A stretch of DNA of 57,579 nt from Deltaproteobacteria bacterium (GCA_031273455.1 JAISRZ010000136.1:1-57579), one strand, 5' to 3'; counted from the first letter of the stretch, positions 45,971 through 55,038 are shown. Program-made: numbers and translations. Notes: generated from the sequence alone by a model not told the origin.

Positions 45971-47453
45971 TAAGCGTTTGGTCTAAAACCATAAATATGA
46001 AAATTGTAATTTCAATAAACGCTTATAGTGGAACTTAAGGGGCCCCACTGAATTAACGAATTAAGATGTATAGGGGGAAAGATTAGAAGCGACAACAGGA
46101 GGTTAGAGGGGAGGAGGCGCAGGCGGACCCAGAGCTGAAACCCAAGGGTTGGCTAATAGCGTGGGTTAGCGGAACTAATTGAACCACAATTAAATCGGAA
46201 CTCATGGTAAGGCCCCCGTAAGTGGCTAGACGCGAGGCTGATAAGGCTTCGCGGCGTATATCTATGGCCAAGAAGATATAGCGTTCAAAATAAACGCGAA
46301 AAGGCCGGATATATCCATCAAATGGATACTTCCAGCCTTTAAGTTTATTAATCAGCTAAATTATAAATTTTTTAAGCCAAGAGGCGACGCGTCTTAATTG
46401 TTTTAGATTAAACATCTTAGCGACGCGAATGTCTGAACTGAGTTTAGCGAATCCGAATCGCCTTGTCAATAATTTATTTGGGTTAGACGGAAATTATTTT
46501 ACCGCCTAAGGTCAGCTTGGCCATCGCTTTAGAAAGTTAAGATCCTTAAAGGGCTCAACCATACTTTATAACTTGGCCCCGCCTAACCATTTAGCCACCA
46601 TTAGGTTAGAGAGCCCCAAAGCTCTGTCCTAGGCTAGAACGCTATTGACTAAAGTTAAAGTCGGCAAAGTTTAAGGGTCAGGCTGGGGAAAACGGCGGTT
46701 AAAGGCGGTCTTTATGATAAATCTAAAGGTCAAGGGCCAAAGGTCGTTGGGCGGAAGATTCCGCGTTTTTTTCGCCTTACCTTTAGGTTAGAGGGGATTG
46801 GCTTGACCGCGGTTAAATCGTTGTCGCTGGCTTAATAAATCGGGGCCAAGAATTTTTCGGTAATGGTCTGGTTTTGACTATAGGGGTCTAAATTAGCTCG
46901 GCCCGGAAATTTTAATCAAGCTAAAGTCTAGCGGGGCGACGTGGTTTCTAGCCCCAAAAAACTGAGCCCAAGCGCGACGCGGGCTGACAAAAATAGTATG
47001 GTCACAAAACTAATTTTGTCACAAGATACGCTTATAGGAGTTAAGAGAAATCCATATTTTCTTATTCCGCGACCTATTTAGCTTGACTTTTTATTTCAAG
47101 TTAGGGATACTCTTTTTCGTCCAGAAATTATTATTTGAAAAATACAGATTTAACGTAACTTTATTCCTTTTTGTAGGAATAATTCATTAAATTAGCGATC
47201 GTGGGGTCTTAAAAGCCAGAAATGGCCCCAGCTCCATAAGGTATTTGAGCCGAGCCGCGGCGACTAGCTAAGCTTAACCGACTGGCCCTAGCGATTAGCT
47301 GGTTTAGGCCGAAAGGAGGCGCGACTGACGGCGATATGGACCATTTATAGACTTAAAGATTTCTAAGCTTATTATTCTTAAAGTTAAAATTGGTATTTTA
47401 AAACATTAATAAATGCTGTGAATCAATGGTTAGTTTAAAGGACGTTTGGTATT
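45971..47453. other. Gene-free region upstream of the operon
   Basis: About 1.5 kb with no supported gene; a 62-codon frame at 46083-46271 (minus) shows no family features. It holds the second ATTTCAATAA repeat (46009), a long hairpin (46300-46340), a TTGACT-17-GATACT promoter-like pair on the plus strand (47093-47121) about 330 bp before the next gene, and a 7-bp hairpin TTATTCC/GGAATAA at 47161-47182. Confidence 0.5.
46300..46340. terminator. Long near-perfect hairpin, possible bidirectional terminator
   Basis: Arms 46300-46309 and 46331-46340 pair over 10 bp (AAAGGCCGGA with TCCAGCCTTT, one G-U). After a 1x1 mismatch, 46311-46318 pairs with 46322-46329 (8 bp, one wobble) around a 3-nt loop. 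CCTTTT ends the minus-strand copy. It could insulate the operon promoter from transcription from the right, or be the 3' end of an unrecognised RNA. Confidence 0.5.
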
Positions 47454-48182
47454 ATGATGACTGAAAATGAAAAAAAATCGTTAATGATCGCTGGGGCGAT
47501 TTTGGTGGTGATTTTAATTCTTCTCGCTACGGCGGGATTGCGATTTTGGGTAGTGATAATTGGCGTGGGCCTGGTTTTCGCCGCCACCAGATACACTTCA
47601 GTGGTTGAGGATCTTAGATCGCTTTGGCTAAAATATATACCTAAAGACGGTAAAACCTCAACTGACCAATCATCAACCCCGGATAATGGGCCTCAAAAAA
47701 TCAGTTTAGAAAAAGATAATAGCGCCCCGCCGAGCGGTGACCCTTCTGGCGCGGGCGGCTCCAGTGGCCCTCAAGATGGCCAGCCCAAACCGGAAACTCG
47801 TCTGAAAAAAATTATTAACGCGGTTGGATCGATTATTGTAGTCGGCGCTGTTATTTTTTGGCTATTTAGCTCTAGTGGAAAATGCGATAGTTCAAATACC
47901 AAAGAATTACTTATTGATATGATTAAGACAAAATTATTGACTCGTGTATTGACAGCTGATCAGGCTAATTCTATACAAGTATCACTTGGTTCAATAAAAA
48001 CACTTGATGAGGATAAAAAACTTAAACTTTGTGAATGTAAAGCTCAAGTTAATTTAACAAATAAAAAACTAGATGTAGATATTGACAGTAGTATTGTCTA
48101 TAATGTTACATCAAAAAGCAATGAAATACTTATTGAAATTGAAGGTGAAGAAATAGCCAAGTTCCTCTTGACCGCATCGTAA
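47454..48182 (+). CDS. Hypothetical two-helix membrane protein
   Basis: 242 aa. The first two thirds of the gene are ordinary in base composition and the last third is AT-rich. Residues 11-46 hold two closely spaced hydrophobic segments (LMIAGAILVVILILLATAG and VVIIGVGLVFAA). A Ser/Pro/Gly-rich linker of about 50 residues (TDQSSTPDNG, PSGAGGSSGP) leads to another membrane helix (AVGSIIVVGAVIFWLF). A C-terminal domain of about 95 residues contains two Cys in CEC and alternating beta-like strands (ILIEIEGEEIAKF). GGA lies about 10 nt before the ATG. I do not recognise the family. The composition change at the C-terminal domain hints at a chimeric origin. A hairpin at 48205-48234 follows. Confidence 0.65.
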   Translation: MMTENEKKSLMIAGAILVVILILLATAGLRFWVVIIGVGLVFAATRYTSVVEDLRSLWLKYIPKDGKTSTDQSSTPDNGPQKISLEKDNSAPPSGDPSGAGGSSGPQDGQPKPETRLKKIINAVGSIIVVGAVIFWLFSSSGKCDSSNTKELLIDMIKTKLLTRVLTADQANSIQVSLGSIKTLDEDKKLKLCECKAQVNLTNKKLDVDIDSSIVYNVTSKSNEILIEIEGEEIAKFLLTAS

Positions 48183-48204
48183 AAAGCGCTTTGATATTAA
48201 AACC

Positions 48205-48234
48205 GCTCTCCTGGCTTTCAACCGCCAGGAGAGC
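48205..48234 (+). terminator. Hairpin after the hypothetical membrane protein
   Basis: Perfect 11-bp stem GCTCTCCTGGC/GCCAGGAGAGC with an 8-nt loop, 23 bp past the stop codon. Only a weak T-rich tail follows. Confidence 0.6.
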
Positions 48235-48378
48235 TATTTAAATAAATTTATCGCTTTAGTTAGATTTTAAATCGTTTTAACCATTTATAAGCTCTTCTTA
48301 ACTTTCCTTTAGCGATGAAATTGGCGCTACAATTATAGTGGTATTTTGAAATTCTTTTTATAACATCTAAGGTGACTT

Positions 48379-48720
48379 ATGATTTATACATTAGAACAAA
48401 TCAAAGAATTTGTAGAACCAATCGCTCAAAAATATAAATTAAAGGCTTTATGGGTTTTTGGTTCTTACGCTCGCGGTGAAGCTACTGAGGAAAGTGATGT
48501 TGATTTTTTAATGGATTATACCGATTCAATAGCCACTGGTTTTTTTGGTTTTATGGGTTTATTAGGTGAGTTTAAACAAATACTCAATAAAAACATTGAT
48601 TTAATATCAACGAGGTCTTTATTTACTTCAAGAACAGAAAATTATTATTTAAAATTTATGAATATTGTATCTAATGAAAGGGTTTTAATTTATGATATTG
48701 AAAGAAAGAGAAATTTTTGA
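48379..48720 (+). CDS. MNT-domain nucleotidyltransferase (antitoxin-type), apparently without its HEPN partner
   Basis: 113 aa, AAGGTG box before the ATG. The polymerase-beta-like nucleotidyltransferase signature GSYARGEATEESDVDFLMDY (GSxxRG followed by SDxDF) is at about 28-47, and a further acidic residue appears in NIDLIS. Such minimal nucleotidyltransferases neutralise HEPN RNase toxins by AMP-ylating them, and the two genes normally overlap. Here a second frame does start inside the end of the gene (ATG at 48692, overlapping) but stops after ten codons (MILKEREIFE), and no HEPN-like sequence is visible after it. The gene thus appears to be an orphan antitoxin. It is AT-rich like other mobile genes in this window. 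Confidence 0.82.
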   Translation: MIYTLEQIKEFVEPIAQKYKLKALWVFGSYARGEATEESDVDFLMDYTDSIATGFFGFMGLLGEFKQILNKNIDLISTRSLFTSRTENYYLKFMNIVSNERVLIYDIERKRNF

Positions 48721-49002
48721 ATAAGTCGTCTATTTATTTTGATTGATATGGGTGTCTGTGAGCGCCATAACCAAGCTCCATGACAACCGGCGAAAATTAT
48801 TATTGACTCCAAAATTGGAATCGCTGAAACCCTTGGCTTTTTGGCTTAATTTAGGCTATATTTAACCTACCCTAAGAATCTTATAGCTTTCGCGTTGGAG
48901 GTGGGAAGGTTAGATGGCCTTATGGGTTGGGGCGGGGCTAGGAAAGCCAACCGCCATTTAGCGAGAATGGACTGTTTTCGCTTAAGTGGCGCGTTTAATC
49001 AT

Positions 49003-49108
49003 CGCCAGAAGTTTTGGGGAAATATTAAGCTTAAGGTTTTGAAGGCCGCTGTGGACCTATTGGAGGTTCATGGGGGCTTTTTTTTGGCCTTAGTTTTAAA
49101 TTTTCTAA
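49003..49108 (+). repeat. Structured direct repeat, copy A
   Basis: About 105 bp beginning CGCCAGAAG, repeated imperfectly exactly 200 bp downstream. The best-conserved part is GGTTTTGAAGGCC, then a small hairpin (TGGACCT/AGGTTCA), ATGGGGGC and a run of eight T. The outer AAGGCC and GGCCTT can also pair. It resembles a terminator-like RNA element. Confidence 0.5.
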
Positions 49109-49202
49109 AATTATCCAAGAAGATTAATAAAATAGGGCTTGGTGGACAAACCATCCACTCGCGGAAAAATGGGGGATATTCTCTTCGCGGGAACAGTGAT
49201 AC

Positions 49203-49306
49203 CGCCAGAAGATTTCTAAATAATTCGTTGGGGTTTTGAAGGCCTTCGTAGACCTAGAAAAGGTTTATGGGGGCTTTTTTTGTCCTTATTTCTAAATTTT
49301 AAAAGA
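49203..49306 (+). repeat. Structured direct repeat, copy B
   Basis: Second copy of the element at 49003. The internal hairpin is TAGACCT/AGGTTTA: relative to copy A one G-C pair has become A-T, so both sides changed and pairing was kept. ATGGGGGC and seven T follow. It ends about 115 bp before cooS. Confidence 0.5.
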
Positions 49307-49421
49307 AAACGCGTCTTTTTAAAAACATTACTGTTCTAGCCTTGTTTGGGGGCTTAAAAGTTTAGGGCATAGAGCCAGGGGCGTTTTTTTAGACGCGAAA
49401 TTTTTGGTTTTGGAGAGTTAG

Positions 49422-51689
49422 ATGAGCGAAGACAACATGAAAACCGTTGAGGAAGTGTCCGCCGTTTTAGACGCGGCTTTGAAAGACATCGCGAGACTGG
49501 GGGAGGCCCTGGTCCAAGCCCGAATAAAGATAGAGGCGGCTAAATACGCTCCAGAGGCCCCGCCTAAGGCCGCGGCGGAACCTCAAGAGGTCGCGCCGCC
49601 CAAGGCTAAGGAGGAGCCAAAGGAGACCACGCCGCCTAAGGCCGCCGTTGAGCCCAAAGAGGCGGAGCCACCCAAGGCTAAGGAGGCCCCCAAAGAGGCC
49701 GAGCCGCCTAAGGCCGCCGCCGAACCCAAAGAGGCCGAGCCGCCTAAAGCCCCAGCCCCTAAAAAACCCGCGCCCCCGGAAAGCGGCGACCCGACCACCT
49801 TAGCGGCTTTGGCTTTAGCTAGGGAGAAGGGCCGGGAAACTATTTTTGACCGGGCCATCAAAATGAAGCCCTGTAATATAGGGACCGAGGGTATTTGCTG
49901 CAAAGTCTGCTCCCAAGGACCCTGCCGTTTGCCCTTGACCAAGGCCATCAAAGACGGCTCCGAGGAAGACACGCGGATAGGTTTATGCGGGGCCACCCCG
50001 GAAACCATAGTCACCCGTAACCTAACCCGCATGATCTCAGCTGGGGCGGCGGCTCATTCGGACCACGGACTGGATTTGGTGGAGATTTTTAAAGATCTAG
50101 CCGAGGGCGTGACCAAGGAGTTCACTATTAAAGACGAGGCTAAGCTACGGTCCATGGGGGAAAAACTGGGCTTAGAGGGTTCGGATTCTTTAGAAATCCC
50201 CGAGCTGGCTAAAATGGTGGCCGATCAGTGCTTAAAGGAATGGGGCCGCCAAGAGGGGGAGCTAAGCTATTTAAAACAGGCCCCTCAAGAAACCTACGAC
50301 AATTGGACCAAACTCGCGGTCAAACCGCGCGGGGTCAATCGCGAGGCGGTGGAGATCATGCACCGCACCCACATGGGCGTGGACCAAGATTATAATAACA
50401 TCATGTTTCAGGGGTTGCGCTGCGCTCTGGCCGATGGGTGGACCGCTTCCATGATCGTGGCCGATCTCCAAGACGTCTTGTTTGGCCCGCCCACGCCCCA
50501 GGAGGCTAACCTAAATTTAGGCTCTTTGGCCAGCGATAAGGTCAATGTGGTCGTTCATGGGCAATATCCCCATTTGGCCGAAAAGATCCTGGAAGCGGCC
50601 AATACGCCAGAAATGATCGAGTACGCCAAAAAAGAAGGGGCCGAAGGGTTCGCTATAACCGGGCTCTGCGCCACCGCCGAGGAATTACAGGGTCGGCATG
50701 GCGGCGGCGGGGCTAGCGATTATCTCCAGCAGGAGCTAGCGGTTATCACCGGGGCGGTGGAAGCTTTAGTGGTGGACGCCCAGTGCGCCATGGAGGCCTT
50801 AGGCCGTTTGTGCGACTGCTATCACACTAAGCTATTTACGACTTTAGATAAGGCCAGAATTGAGTCAGGTAAGAGCGTCACTAGTCTGGCCATCGCGGAC
50901 GACAAAGTCTCCGTGGAGGTCGAAAGAATCCTCAAAGCGGCCGCCGATAATTTTAAAAACCGAAAGGAAGTCAATATCCCCTCTGGCCAGAGTCTTATGG
51001 AGGTGGGCTACACTTTAGAGTCTTTAGGTAAAGCCATTGGGGCCAATGGCGAAGGACCCGCCGCGGCTTTGGCCGCGGCCATTAAAAAAGGCCGGATTAA
51101 CGGGGTGGTGGCCATCTTAGGCTGCAACAATGTGCGGCTCAAACCCGGGCCCAGCGGCCTAGATCCCCACGTGGACCTGGCCAGAGCCCTTATCGCCGAC
51201 AATAACTTGGTTTTAACCACTGGTTGCTCGGCCATGGCCTGCGGTCGCGATGGTCTCCTCACCAAAGAGGCCGCTAAAAGGGCGGGGCCAAGTTTGGCCG
51301 CTTTTTGTCAGGAATCCAACCTGCCACCGGTTCTCCATTTTGGATCCTGCGTGGATAACTCTCGGATCTTAACCGCCCTATCGGAGATGGCTAAAACCGG
51401 TTTAGTGGGTGGTCTAACCAGCCTCCCAGCCGTGGTGGCCGCCCCAGGCTGGACCACGGAGCAGATAGTGACCACCTGCTTCTATTTCGCGGCCTCGGGT
51501 CTTAAAGTCGTATTGGGGGTCACCTTGCCGGTTCAAGGCGCGCCTTTAATCCATCAATTTTTAGACGAGGGACTGGCCGCTAAATACGGCGGGTCCATCC
51601 TCATTGAGCCGGACCCCTTAGCCGCGGCTACTCTAATCGGGAATACCTTAAAGGTCAAAAGGGAGGCATTGGGCCTACCTTTAAACTAG
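49422..51689 (+). CDS. cooS: Anaerobic Ni-Fe carbon monoxide dehydrogenase catalytic subunit, with repeat-rich N-terminal extension
   Basis: 755 aa; ordinary CooS is about 630-640. Residues 1-45 are probably helical, and residues 47-118 are six 12-residue Pro/Ala/Lys/Glu repeats (consensus PPKAAAEPKEAE) matched by 36-bp DNA repeats. The enzyme core begins near 125. C151, C159, C160, C163, C168 and C189 correspond to the D- and B-cluster ligands at the start of CooS (CNIGTEGICCKVC, GPCR, GLCG). Later Cys-containing motifs (GLCATAEEL, LGCNN, TTGCSAMACG, FGSCVDN) are those of the C-cluster region. It interconverts CO and CO2. No cooC, cooF or acs gene is adjacent. GGAG precedes the ATG and a strong terminator follows, so it is a single-gene unit. 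The extension may tether the enzyme to a partner or membrane. Confidence 0.94.
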   Translation: MSEDNMKTVEEVSAVLDAALKDIARLGEALVQARIKIEAAKYAPEAPPKAAAEPQEVAPPKAKEEPKETTPPKAAVEPKEAEPPKAKEAPKEAEPPKAAAEPKEAEPPKAPAPKKPAPPESGDPTTLAALALAREKGRETIFDRAIKMKPCNIGTEGICCKVCSQGPCRLPLTKAIKDGSEEDTRIGLCGATPETIVTRNLTRMISAGAAAHSDHGLDLVEIFKDLAEGVTKEFTIKDEAKLRSMGEKLGLEGSDSLEIPELAKMVADQCLKEWGRQEGELSYLKQAPQETYDNWTKLAVKPRGVNREAVEIMHRTHMGVDQDYNNIMFQGLRCALADGWTASMIVADLQDVLFGPPTPQEANLNLGSLASDKVNVVVHGQYPHLAEKILEAANTPEMIEYAKKEGAEGFAITGLCATAEELQGRHGGGGASDYLQQELAVITGAVEALVVDAQCAMEALGRLCDCYHTKLFTTLDKARIESGKSVTSLAIADDKVSVEVERILKAAADNFKNRKEVNIPSGQSLMEVGYTLESLGKAIGANGEGPAAALAAAIKKGRINGVVAILGCNNVRLKPGPSGLDPHVDLARALIADNNLVLTTGCSAMACGRDGLLTKEAAKRAGPSLAAFCQESNLPPVLHFGSCVDNSRILTALSEMAKTGLVGGLTSLPAVVAAPGWTTEQIVTTCFYFAASGLKVVLGVTLPVQGAPLIHQFLDEGLAAKYGGSILIEPDPLAAATLIGNTLKVKREALGLPLN

Positions 51690-51708
51690 CCGCGAAACCC
51701 TATTTTCA

Positions 51709-51737
51709 AAAAACCGGGCTTAAGGCCCGGTTTTTTT
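51709..51737 (+). terminator. Rho-independent terminator of cooS
   Basis: CCGGGC/GCCCGG stem extended by A-T pairs, with a 5-nt loop and seven T at 51731-51737, 20 bp after the cooS stop. This is the most canonical terminator in the window. Confidence 0.9.
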
Positions 51738-52369
51738 GGGAGTAAAGTTACGATCTAAAAAGCTAAAGATTATTGTTTTATAGACATATAAAGAATATAC
51801 AATACGAAAATGAAATAAAATTATTAATGAAAAAAAATTTAATTCCAGATTCTGGAGATAACCTCAGTTATCTTAAAAACAAGAGGAAAAAAAGTTTTTA
51901 GTTGGGAGGTCCCCCTTTTAGGGGTTCATGGAAGACTTCCCAAGTCGAAAGAGCCGTACGTCCATTAAACTTGAGGCCTTGGTCGTTCAAGTGGGGCTCA
52001 AGGCTGATTTTAAGTTAACCGGTGACTAGACCCTTAGCCTTGGGACTAAGGCTAACGCCTTGACTTTTATAAAAGTCTTAGCGATAGTTTAGCCGACCAG
52101 TTTAACGAGAGGCTCTATTGAAGTTTATTATTTAATACTAAGAATAATAAAATTTGAAAATTATGATTTAAAATTTTTTTTTCAAAGACTATAAAACTAT
52201 TTTTTGCCGAAATTCGTTTGATATTAAAAATGGCCCGTAGTAAAATAAACTTCAAAAAAATGGTGGGCGTTTCGTGGCCTGGTGGGGCTTATTAGCCGTA
52301 GCTTGGGTCCTTAGCGTTTTTTGTGGTTATGGCGGCTGGAAAGCGAAAAAGGAATATATAGAAATTATG
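51738..52369. other. AT-rich spacer with hairpin cluster
   Basis: No gene is supported. Between 51844 and 51943 three hairpins follow each other (see the separate entry). The rest is AT-rich leader sequence for the repeat protein; a GTG-started in-frame extension of that protein covers 52274-52369. Confidence 0.5.
51844..51943. ncRNA. Hairpin cluster, possible structured RNA
   Basis: TCCAGA-T-TCTGGA (51844-51856) and GATAAC-CTCA-GTTATC (51857-51872) are adjacent. Thirty bases later a compound hairpin pairs TTGGGAGGT (51902-51910) with ACTTCCCAA (51935-51943) around an inner CCCC/GGGG. No open frame covers it. Strand is undecided and no promoter was found. Confidence 0.25.
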
Positions 52370-54187
52370 AAACAATTTGTCGCTGTATACATAATTATCG
52401 CATTAAATGTGGTTAGTAATTGTTTGGCTGATGATATTGAAAAATTTAAAATTGATGCGCAATCTGCTTATCATGCTATATCGTTAGCAGAAGAAGCCTA
52501 TTTTGCGATAAATAATGTCTATACTGATGATTTTGATAAACTTAAAACTGAAGCCGGACTGATTATAGCGAAAAATGTTGTATATAGTCCAATAATAATT
52601 TATCAAAAAGATGGTGGCGATTGTTATACATTCTTGACAAGTCATAAAAAAATTGATATTTTGTGCGAATATGATTCTTGCCAAGAAAAAACTGTTAAAG
52701 TATTGAATAAAGAGAAAAATTTATCTGAAAAAGCTAAAAATGACAATGCCGCTCACTCCGCTTATCACACTTTAGCCTTAGCTGAAGAAGCGTATTTTGC
52801 GGTGAATAACGCCTATACTGATGATTATAATAAACTTAAAATTGACGGTGGATTGGTTATAGATCAAGATGTTCAATATAGTCAAATAACAATTTATAAA
52901 AATAATGGCAATGAATGTTTTAAATTTTCGACAAGTCATAAAAATATAGATATTATTTATGAATACGACTCTTGCCGTGAACAAGCTGTCAAAGTAGTTG
53001 ATAAAAATGATAAATTGCCTGAAAAAAATCAATATGACAATGCCGCTCAATCCGCTTATCACGCTGTAGCCTTAGCTGAGGAAGCGTATTTTGCGATGAA
53101 AAACGCCTATACTGATGATTATGATAAACTTAAAGAAGTCTCTGGACTGGTTATAGATCAAGATGTTCAATATAGTCAGATAACAATTTATAAAAATAAT
53201 GACAATGAATGTTTTAAATTTGCGACAAGTCATAAAAAGATAGATATTACTTATCAATATGACTCTTGCGGTAAACAAACTGTGCAAGTGATTGATAAAA
53301 ATGATAAATTACCTGAAAAAGATAAATATAATAATGTCGCTCAATCCGCTTATCACGCCGTAGCCTTAGCTGAAGAAGCGTATTTTGCGATGAAAAACGC
53401 CTATACTGATGATTATGATAAACTTAAAGAAGTCTCTGGACTGGTTATAGATCAAGATGTTCAATATAGTCGTATATCACTTTATAAAGAAAATGGCAAT
53501 GAGTGTTATATATTTGGAACAACTCATAAAAAGATTGATATTATTTATCAATATGATTCTTGCCAAGAAAAAACTGTTACAGTATTGAATAAAGAGAAAA
53601 AATTATCTAAAAAAGATCAATATAAAAATGCCGCGCAATCCGCTTATCACGCTGTAGCCTTAGCCGAAGAAGCGTATTTTGCGATGAAAAACGCCTATAC
53701 TGATGATTATGATAAACTTAAAGAGGTCTCTGGACTTGTTATAGACGAAAACATACAATATAGTCCAATAACGATTTATCAAAATAAAGGCAATGAATGT
53801 TATAAATTCAAAACAAGCCATGAAAATATTGATATTATCTATGAATATGATTCTTGCCAAGAAAAAACTGTTACAGTATTGAATAAAGAGAAGAAATTAT
53901 CGGAAAAAGATAAATATAATAATGCCGCGCAATCCGCTTATCACGCCGTAGCCTTAGCTGAAGAAGCGTATTTTGCGATGAATAGCTCCTATACTAATGA
54001 TTATAATAAACTTAAAACTGACGCTGGACTGGTTATAGACCAAAACATACAATATATTCCAATAACGATTTATCAAAATAAAGGCGATGAGTGTTATAAA
54101 TTTAAAACAAGTCATGAAAATATTGATATAATTTACGAATATGACTCTTGCCAAGAAAAAAATGTCAAAGTAGTTGATAAAAAATAA
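52370..54187 (+). CDS. Secreted protein of six tandem pilin-head-like repeats
   Basis: 605 aa from the ATG at 52370, preferred because MKQFVAVYIIIALNVVSNCLA-DD is a typical Sec signal peptide; a GTG at 52274 would add 32 Trp-rich hydrophobic residues. After residue about 28 come six repeats of 98 residues. Each has a helix (AQSAYHAVALAEEAYFAM), NAYTDDYDKL, strands ending in YSQITIYKN, NECFKF, and YEYDSC. Helix, the aromatic AYF(A)xNxxYT turn and a two-Cys loop are the layout of type IV pilin globular heads, but the hydrophobic pilin N terminus is missing. Repeats 3-5 are nearly identical, so the array expanded recently. The gene is AT-rich compared with the operons nearby. A polymeric surface protein or pilus decoy is possible; function unknown. 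Confidence 0.7.
   Translation, partial: KQFVAVYIIIALNVVSNCLADDIEKFKIDAQSAYHAISLAEEAYFAINNVYTDDFDKLKTEAGLIIAKNVVYSPIIIYQKDGGDCYTFLTSHKKIDILCEYDSCQEKTVKVLNKEKNLSEKAKNDNAAHSAYHTLALAEEAYFAVNNAYTDDYNKLKIDGGLVIDQDVQYSQITIYKNNGNECFKFSTSHKNIDIIYEYDSCREQAVKVVDKNDKLPEKNQYDNAAQSAYHAVALAEEAYFAMKNAYTDDYDKLKEVSGLVIDQDVQYSQITIYKNNDNECFKFATSHKKIDITYQYDSCGKQTVQVIDKNDKLPEKDKYNNVAQSAYHAVALAEEAYFAMKNAYTDDYDKLKEVSGLVIDQDVQYSRISLYKENGNECYIFGTTHKKIDIIYQYDSCQEKTVTVLNKEKKLSKKDQYKNAAQSAYHAVALAEEAYFAMKNAYTDDYDKLKEVSGLVIDENIQYSPITIYQNKGNECYKFKTSHENIDIIYEYDSCQEKTVTVLNKEKKLSEKDKYNNAAQSAYHAVALAEEAYFAMNSSYTNDYNKLKTDAGLVIDQNIQYIPITIYQNKGDECYKFKTSHENIDIIYEYDSCQEKNVKVVDKK
52452..54187 (+). repeat. 294-bp coding tandem repeat, six units
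   Basis: The unit encodes 98 residues and contains two conserved Cys. Middle units share long identical stretches (CTTATCACGC..GTAGCCTTAGC), while units 1 and 6 are more diverged, as expected from unequal recombination in the centre of an array. Confidence 0.9.
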
Positions 54188-54538
54188 TTTATTTAATGAA
54201 AAATAACTAAATGATAAGGCCACTTAAGGCGCAGGTTATACAGTCGCAACAGGTTATACGGTCGCGTTAGCGAAAAGAATAGTGATAGGGAAGGTGGTTG
54301 GATCATCGATCATAGAGGGCGGTTAAGAGCTAAGGAGCGGTACCTAAGGGACTAGAGATCCGCTAGCTGGGGATTAACAGGGTAGGCCAAGGCTGGCTGG
54401 AGCGATAAACTTATCTCGGGGGACAACAAACTTATCCTTTATTCCTAAAAATTGCCCTATAAGGTAATTTGATTGTTTAATTTATTCATTCAATATAAAG
54501 AGTGGTATATTTTATTTCATTCTTTAAGAGGTTATAAA
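54188..54538. other. Intergenic spacer with short duplications
   Basis: No gene. Short imperfect tandem duplications are visible: CAGGTTATACAGTCGCAA/CAGGTTATACGGTCGCG near 54232-54266, and a repeated ACAACAAACTTATC-like unit near 54405-54440. Confidence 0.5.
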
Positions 54539-55038
54539 ATGAAAAGTGTTATAAGGTTAGTCTTTTTAGTAATTTAGTTACTGTTTTGGCGATATATTTT
54601 GCTATATCGTTTTCAAATCTCAGCTACGCCCAACAAAAGTTTACCGGCGAAGGGTCGATTGAAATATGGAACTCAGATGTCCTGTGGGCTGGCCAGGGCA
54701 ATTTTGTTTATAATTTTACTCTGGACACTCAGGAAATATGGTCGAGTTTGCCGCCAGAGGCTTCCATTGAGAATTTAGTTATCAAAACTAATTTTGGCGA
54801 TATAACCTTTTCGAACGCGATTGACGCGTCCGATGCCAGTCGGTATCCAGTGGGCCAATTATTTTCCCCAGAGGAAATTGAGACAATTATTTTTCTCCAG
54901 GCCACAGGCACTATTAATGGCGTTTACTACGATCTGACTGATAACGTTAATCCACGTGATTTTACGCCAGTAAAAATTATTAAAAAGAAAATAGTCTATA
55001 AACATAATTATAGTAACGATATCCGTCAAAAAATCTAA
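54539..55038 (+). pseudogene. Secreted hypothetical protein with a frameshift in its signal peptide
   Basis: An ATG at 54539 with GAGG about 8 nt upstream starts MKSVIRLVFLV and meets a stop. One extra T in the T-run at 54563-54567 would join it to the open frame that continues NLVTVLAIYFAISFSNLSYA-QQK, giving a complete signal peptide with an AYA-type cleavage site and a mature domain of about 135 residues. The mature part (FTGEGSIEIWNSDVLWAGQG, then FVYNFTLDT) looks beta-rich and belongs to no family I recognise. From the second frame alone, an ATG at 54586 would yield a 150-aa protein with a shortened signal. The break could be a sequencing error, programmed slippage or real damage. Confidence 0.5.

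Larger units (their letters stand above)
48725..49421. other. Non-coding region upstream of CO dehydrogenase
   Basis: No convincing gene in about 700 bp. A 114-codon frame (48895-49239) covers part of it but overlaps a duplicated structured element and has no family match. The region contains the two repeat copies listed separately and should include the cooS promoter, which I could not place. Confidence 0.45.

Noticed and set aside
46083..46271. 62-codon minus-strand frame
   Set aside because: No ribosome binding site, no family features, and no conserved composition; likely chance.
48895..49239. 114-codon plus-strand frame upstream of cooS
   Set aside because: It overlaps the duplicated hairpin element, has low-complexity content and no recognisable domain.
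52452..54187. Regular repeats that could suggest a CRISPR array
   Set aside because: The 294-bp units are coding, in frame and without repeat-spacer structure.
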